From Candidatus Altimarinota bacterium (GTDB lineage Bacteria > Patescibacteriota > Gracilibacteria > GCA-2401425 > JAJOLG01), in contig JAJOLG010000023.1 in the NCBI GenBank assembly GCA_021129445.1, positions 7,179 to 13,388 of the forward strand: 6,210 nucleotides of DNA, given 5' to 3'. The position numbers and the translations under genes were made by a program. Each line of letters starts with the position of its first letter. Positions within the stretch are counted from its first letter, which is position 1. Shown piece after piece: positions 6,193 through 6,210 of the stretch. The notes under the pieces were generated by a model. That model was not told the DNA's origin. It did no database searches and was given only the letters and a program-made list of their open reading frames with translations.

Positions 6193-6210
6193 AAAAATCA
6201 AATGATTTTT
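6193..6210 (+). terminator. Candidate terminator after the surface-protein gene (at window edge)
   Basis: AAAAATC (6193-6199) pairs perfectly with GATTTTT (6204-6210) across the loop AAAT, 12 bases after the stop codon. The stem is short and A/T-rich, but it ends in a T run and is well placed. The window ends here, so a longer T tract cannot be checked. Confidence 0.5.

Noticed and set aside
1-6210. A block of pseudogenes or frameshift decay
   Set aside because: The interruptions are all TGA, never TAG or TAA, there are no frame changes, and they sit at conserved glycines. This is recoding, not decay.
1-6210. Genetic code 4 (TGA = Trp, Mycoplasma type)
   Set aside because: TGA falls at invariant glycine sites (GMN, NPLPG, DxDxDG), while TGG is used at normal tryptophan sites such as PNKW in AhpC and SPEW in the FemAB-like protein.

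Overview
The window reads sensibly only if TGA is translated as glycine (genetic code 25). With the standard code almost every gene is broken into short pieces. With TGA=Gly there are six complete genes and one partial gene, tightly packed, and all seven end in TAA. By hand count there are about 114 in-frame TGA codons against about 11 GGN codons, so TGA is the main glycine codon. It falls at invariant glycines: the GMN motif of a CorA transporter, the NPLPG motif of FtsX, and nearly every DxDxDG calcium loop. TGG is still used for tryptophan. Together with very low G+C (about a quarter by eye), A-rich leaders without Shine-Dalgarno sequences, and short proteins, this points to a candidate-phyla-radiation (Patescibacteria) bacterium of the Gracilibacteria (BD1-5/GN02) or Absconditabacteria (SR1) lineage. 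The window does not decide between the two.

Layout: (1) 3-239, the C-terminal end of an unrecognised protein, followed 12 bases later by (2) 252-1217, a FemAB-family peptidoglycan-bridge aminoacyltransferase, probably in the same transcript. (3) 1206-1586 on the minus strand, a small two-helix membrane protein resembling VirB2/TrbC-like pilins, whose 3' end overlaps the femAB-like gene by 12 bases. (4) 1662-2579, a CorA-type divalent cation transporter, divergent from gene 3 across a 75-base A/T-tract region. (5) 2643-3329, a typical 2-Cys peroxiredoxin (AhpC type) with an unusual Cys-rich and acidic N-terminal extension, followed by a terminator. (6) 3431-4384, the cell-division ABC permease FtsX without an adjacent ftsE, followed by a second terminator. 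(7) 4510-6180, a secreted and membrane-anchored surface protein built as CARDB-like domain, ten thrombospondin type-3-like calcium repeats, PKD-like domain and C-terminal membrane helix, with a likely terminator at the window edge.

The genes do not form one pathway, but most concern the cell envelope: wall cross-bridges (FemAB), wall-hydrolase control at division (FtsX), small membrane or pilin-like protein, ion uptake (CorA), and a calcium-stiffened surface stalk. That would suit a small bacterium living attached to other cells, but this is inference. A recurring spacer motif, TTTTGC followed 16 bases after the hexamer by TAnnTT, precedes corA, ahpC and ftsX and is a candidate promoter. No stretch over 300 bases lacks a gene. 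No tRNA, rRNA, CRISPR array or mobile element was seen.
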